From Gorsachius magnificus (lineage: Eukaryota; Chordata; Aves; Pelecaniformes; Ardeidae), in the NCBI GenBank assembly GCA_034008185.1, contig CM067082.1, positions 11,082,984 through 11,146,983 on the forward strand: a DNA stretch of 64,000 nucleotides, in the 5' to 3' direction. The stretch's first letter is position 1. Each line of letters begins with the position of its first letter. The notes beneath the pieces are model-generated. The model had not been told where the DNA came from. It saw nothing but the letters and a program-made list of their open reading frames with translations, and ran no database searches. The position numbers and the translations under genes were made by a program. Below are positions 60,061-64,000 of the stretch, in pieces.

Positions 60061-61781
60061 GATATCTATGTTTGCTCCCTTACAATAAATAAAAAATTCA
60101 AAGAAGGAAAGAAAATTCAAAATGCTGGTCATTGTATTGCAGTAGCCAAACAACATGTTTATTTTAAATAACATCACAGCTGAGGAGGGGGGAAATGTTA
60201 GTTTATGTTTTTACTGTTTCTTTGCTTTTATTTCACCCGAGTATTTTTTCTACTTTTTAAATTTTTTTCCTTATTTGAGCCATTACAAAAGCAAAAAAGA
60301 AAAGTCAAAGGACAATAGTAAAATGTTTAAAAAAGCAAACTAAAATTTTGAAGGAGAAATAAAAGTCTTGATTAATATGAAAAATTGTCATTTTGTTTCC
60401 AGATTGCCTGCAAAAAAACACTACCACAAATAGAAATTTTCCATGTAAACACCTCTGCTATTTTTATTGCCATTTTGGCTTGAAGGGGAACTTGAATGTT
60501 AGGATATACCTGGGACTTCATAATTTTAAATATACCAAATGTGTCCATTAAAAATGAAGCAATCGTATTCAATTAAGGAAACAGCATCTGAGGCCAAAGG
60601 AGACCAATGTACTTTAATTGCCAATGCACTTTATTGTCATTTTAATCTATATCTCCATGAAGCCCATCAGACAAATCTATGATCACTTATCAAAGTAAGC
60701 AAAGTTTCCTAGCAGCTGGAGGATCAAAGAATAACAGGCCTTTAGCCTGCAGACTGCATCAGTGCAGTTCTTCAAAGGCAAATAGACTTCTCTGTCCATG
60801 ACTGCAGAGCACTTTGAGATCCTTTGGGACCACAGATGATGCATTTCAAAGCACACCAAGATGTGTGAAAGTCAAAATTACAGAACGGTGCTCTGTTATC
60901 TGGGAAGAGCATTTTAAAATTACATAGGTCTAGATTCTTCATCATCTGCATGAACTTACAGAAAACATTGTCTTGATATTTGCAGAAAAGATCATTTATG
61001 AATCCTGAAGAAAACAGCACCTGACCTTAGTAAGCATCTTAGTGCATCTCAGTGGAAGGACTTCTCCTGTTTTCCTGGTACAGATAACAACAATAAGCAT
61101 CCCACTCTGCCCAACATGAAGAAGCTGTCTCTTCTTATTGGGAACTTGTATCTGGTATAAAGAGAGAGAGATGTTATTTTGAATGCTGCACAAATGTTCT
61201 GTCCCAGGTACACAAGTTAGACACAAAGAGAAGGAATTCCTGGGGCAGAAATGCTTTCCTCTTCAGCAATTTTGGAGTGGGGGGAAATGCCATCAATTTG
61301 CATCCTAAGGAGAGCAACAGAACTCCTCTGTGGAGAAGAAAGGAAGTGAGAGGAGGGCTTTAAACCAGAGATCAAGCAGGAATTTTGCTAGATGAGCAGG
61401 TAAAAGTTGGAGATCACCTGACTATCTTTCCAAAAGCTCACACTCCCAAAGAACTCTACTTACTACAGGGATGTGAAAGCCTTCAGGATTATGTCTTTTA
61501 ACAAAATGATGTATAAAACCATTTACTACAATCTTTCCCCTACCACTGTTCTCACTGAAAGATCTCAGAAGTAAACATGAAAAAGTATCAGTAGCTCTAC
61601 TGATTCTTCAAATTTTATTTTTTTTTTCTTTTTTGCTGTGTAGCTCATTAGATTTCCCAGCATTTGAGAAAGAAGTAAAATATCCTTATCTTGGACTGTA
61701 GGTAAGGCAAGATCTGTTCCCATAAGCAGCAGGACTGCACTCCAACCATTAAGCTACCATTTCCTTTTGCAAACTGTTCTT
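60061..61781. other. unique AT-rich non-coding tract
   Basis: No gene is recognised. 60200-60360 is rich in A- and T-runs. The stretch 60370-60700 has the look of a conserved non-coding element, with TTTAATTGCCAATGCACTTT near 60614 and many homeodomain-type TTAAT/ATTAA cores, but this is only an impression. A T-rich run lies at 61616-61634. Confidence 0.4.
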
Positions 61782-61928
61782 GATTCAACTTCACCTGGAG
61801 TACTGCATCCAATTCTGGAACCCTCAGCACCAGGACATGGACCTGTTGGAGCGGGTCCAGAGGAGGCCACAAAAATGATCCGAGGGCTGGAGCACCTCTC
61901 CCATGAGGACAGGCTGATTCTATGATTT
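61782..61928 (+). mobile_element. CR1 LINE fragment with internal deletion
   Basis: The ORF2 region CTTCACCTGGAGTACTGCAT, CATGGACCTGTTGGAGCGGG and ATGATCCGAGGGCTGGAGCA runs to GAGGACAGGCTGA. It then jumps directly to the CR1 tail (TTCTATGATT) at 61917. About 0.4 kb of ORF2 end and UTR, present in the copies at 36317 and 39590, is missing. A TGA is shared at the joint. A single base is also lost in GAGG-CCAC. The reading frame is broken. Confidence 0.92.
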
Positions 61929-62153
61929 TAGATGAAGGTCTTGACTACTTATTCGTGAAGCACTGACGTATATGAGGAGGTTTTCTACAAGAAAGAATTC
62001 CTGAGTGTTAAAACCCGGTCTTTTTTCCTACTTGGTTAGCTGTCATGAGTTGATGAACCCTTTAGAGCCTTCCCTACACACAGCTGGAGCCCTGCATTGT
62101 AGCAGTCCTTTTCGTGTCCAGGCGTGATAAATGGTGCTTCCTTATATATAGAA

Positions 62154-62325
62154 CATAGAATCATAGAATGTTTTGGGTTGGAAGGGACCCCTAGAGGTCA
62201 TCTAGTCCAACCCCCCTGCAGTGAGCAGGGACACTGCTAACTAGATCAGGTTGCTCAGAGCCCCATCCAACCTGGCCTTGAATGTTCCCAGAGATGGGGC
62301 CTCCACCACCTCTCTGGGCAACCTG
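62154..62325 (-). mobile_element. CR1 LINE, 3' end, antisense
   Basis: The tail ATAGAATCATAGAATG is followed by TTTTGGGTTGGAAGGGACCC, CTAGAGGTCATCTAGTCCAA, CTAACTAGATCAGGTTGCTC and ACCACCTCTCTGGGCAACCT. It is the reverse complement of the 36317/38520 subfamily and closest to the 36317 copy (TAGTTAG...TAG, GCAGTGAGCAGGGACAC). It ends abruptly at CTGGGCAACCTG. Confidence 0.95.
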
Positions 62326-62792
62326 TGAATGGGTGGATGAGTCTGTGGAGTCTAGAGACAGAAACAGAAGACAGTGAAGAAAAAGTAGAAATTCTTCTGC
62401 TTTCATCTATTTCTCAACACTTTTAGCCTGTGAATGGTTTAATCACTTAAACTGCCATGTCTCACGTAGTGCACAGTTACCTCTTTTCTTGGTTCTTGAA
62501 AACCTGTTTGCTGTCTGAGACATGTAGTTCTAGTATAGCCTAAAGAAAAGTTCAGTTTGCAACTTCTTCCAGAATTACTGCTCCTTTAGAAATTTTTTCT
62601 GGTTTAAAACTGATGGCAGGGCATTTGAGATATAATTTCACAGAAGCTGCAAAACAAAGACACTCTTGTATCATCTCAACTCTCCCCTCTCCCTTCATTT
62701 CCAAGAATAAAATAATGTATGAGATAATTGGAAAGATTTTCTGTCTCAGTTAGAAACTGGCTGTTCTCACCTCCAGCTGATCTGATTGTGGG

Positions 62793-62859
62793 TGAGAATA
62801 TGCGGGCCCTCGTCACTGTTTCAAATTGCTACCTCTTCCCGGAGAAGACTTTCTGCACT
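62793..62859 (+). repeat. imperfect direct repeat, copy A
   Basis: The last 37 bp (62823-62859) match 63231-63267 at 31 of 37 positions. Both also start with TGAGAAT about 27-30 bp upstream (62793-62799 and 63204-63210) and both continue with a GTGAAT downstream. I do not recognise the sequence as a known family. Confidence 0.7.
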
Positions 62860-63203
62860 CTGAGGTGAATCAAAATTAATAATGCCAGGCACTTGCATGA
62901 AACACACTATTTCCTGCTACTGTGCTGGAACATAGACATGCATATATCTGGCAAGGGCAAGAATGTGTGGTAAAATTGCAGAAATTAGCTTGAAATTTTA
63001 TTCACTCCCTTTTGAATCTTATTTACCAGGAAAATAATCTGTTATATTTTAAATAACAGCAATAGGGAAGCTAGATTCTTCATGTGTGTGAACATTTTTC
63101 TGAAAGGCAAGCATAAAGTTCATCCAGCTGAGGTGATAATGAGGAAAAAATACTTCTGAGAGCTTTTAAAAACCTGAACGTCAAAGTCCCACTTAAAAGT
63201 GTT

Positions 63204-63267
63204 TGAGAATGTGAGCTGTGTTGCTATTTGAAATGTCTACCTGTTCCCAGGGGAGACTTTCTGCACT
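63204..63267 (+). repeat. imperfect direct repeat, copy B
   Basis: This is the partner of 62793-62859, 84 percent identical in its last 37 bp, which end with the shared GACTTTCTGCACT. It is three bases shorter between the TGAGAAT head and the core. Confidence 0.7.
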
Positions 63268-63650
63268 GTGAATGAAGACCAGTAACCTTAAGGCCAACTT
63301 CTGTGAAGTTAGCCCAGGGTTTTATTGATGCAGGGACATGAAACAAACCTTCAGAGAAGGGGACACATGCAAGAGCTTCAATGCAACCAACGGGACTAAA
63401 CACAAGCAGCTTCTGCCCTGCTGGTGTACTCCTTTGGAAGAGTTATTTATAGCATGTTTATTCTATAATAATTGATGGTATTACACAGCTCATCAATCTA
63501 GTAACAATTACCTGCAATAATTTGATATAACCCATGTAAGTGATGGAATTTTAGTATTTATTTTCCTGTCAGATAAGGTAACAATGTGTGTATGATAACA
63601 GTAGACATTTCTGTCATCTTAACCAAAATGCATTCAATTTATCTCAGTTT

Positions 63651-63671
63651 AAAAACAAACAAACAAAAAAA
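63651..63671. repeat. (AAAC)n microsatellite
   Basis: Three to four AAAC units followed by an A-run. Confidence 0.85.
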
Positions 63672-63881
63672 GACAGAATACTCAATACAATTCTGCTGGA
63701 GTCTACCTTAAGGCTTGTTTTTACCAAAAAACCCACCCCAGAATATACTTCTGTAAGACATGCCTTGTTTCACAAGTGGCTTTTCAATCCTCACGCTGGG
63801 TTAGTTTGTGAAGAAAATTTTATTCTGTTCTCATGCCTCTGGGAAATTCCAGGTTTCCATGCAGAATTGTATGCTGATAGG

Positions 63882-64000
63882 TGCACAAGTCTTATGAGGA
63901 GCAGCTGAGGGAAATGGGGTTGTTTTGGAGGCATTTGAAAGATGTGTAGATGTGGTGCTTAGGGACATGGTTTAGTGGTGGACTTGGCAGTGTTAAGTTA
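63882..64000 (+). mobile_element. CR1 LINE fragment with internal deletion, cut by window end
   Basis: CACAAGTCTTATGAGGAGCA, then GCTGAGGGAAATGGGGTTG, matches the [15 protein letters not shown] region of the copy at 53150 (53437-53477). After GTTGTTT it jumps to TGGAGGCATTTGAAAGATGT, the LEVFKRQVD region (compare 53720-53734), skipping roughly 240 bp. It then continues into the GGACATGGTTTAGTGGTGG UTR and leaves the window. It is of the same subfamily as 43971 and 53150. Confidence 0.92.

Larger units (their letters stand above)
62326..63881. other. non-coding tract with an imperfect duplicated segment
   Basis: No gene is recognised. The tract contains two related segments (62793-62859 and 63204-63267), listed separately, and an AAAC repeat at 63651-63671. 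Confidence 0.5.

Noticed and set aside
1..64000. A gene cluster, CRISPR array, prophage or other multigene system
   Set aside because: No spaced direct repeats, no tightly packed genes and no tRNA or rRNA are visible. All recognisable coding content is CR1 ORF2 debris.

Overview
The window reads as AT-rich, non-coding vertebrate DNA from a bird. The evidence is a series of CR1 LINE fragments whose 3' ends carry the avian CR1 tail (reiterated ATTCTATG-type octamers), plus two LTRs whose terminal sequences I recognise as common avian ERVL-type families. There is no operon-like gene packing and no run of spliced exons. I recognise no host protein-coding exon, rRNA, tRNA or CRISPR array. Nearly all open frames of 60-160 codons here are what chance gives in six frames of 64 kb, or are decayed CR1 or LTR sequence. 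The window could be intergenic or lie inside a large intron.

Layout. 1-3900: unique AT-rich sequence. 3930-4545: very old CR1-like ORF2 relic. 4546-7908: unique, with a faint minus-strand coding-like stretch near 7119-7460. 7909-8081: CR1 3' end. 8082-16779: unique, with a MIR-like SINE relic. 16780-16990: ancient CR1 reverse-transcriptase relic. 16991-29320: long unique tract with MIR-like relics and a GC-richer patch. 29321-29895: solo LTR with a perfect 5-bp target duplication. 29901-36316: unique with old SINE-like pieces. 36317-36760 and 38520-40016: two CR1 copies of one subfamily, the second about 1.5 kb with recognisable RT motifs. 40017-43970: unique, ending in a CpG/CRE-like cluster. 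43971-44220: antisense CR1 3' end. 44223-51840: unique. 51840-52081: ancient CR1 relic. 52923-53848: antisense then sense CR1 pieces in an inverted arrangement. 57900-60060: a CR1 split by a 968-bp LTR. 61782-62325: two small CR1 pieces in opposite orientation. 63882-64000: CR1 piece running off the window.

The elements form a rough age series. Ancient amniote CR1 and MIR-like relics are oldest, then the avian CR1 3' ends, then the 38.5-40.0 kb CR1 (only two small deletions and one stop) and the ERVL-type LTRs. One LTR sits inside a CR1 and is therefore younger than it. I found no evidence of a novel multigene system. The points most worth a second look are the nested LTR, the CR1 inversion junction, two CR1 copies with clean internal deletions, an unexplained duplicated segment at 62.8/63.2 kb, a CpG/CRE-like cluster near 43.1-43.3 kb, and two stretches that could be conserved non-coding elements.
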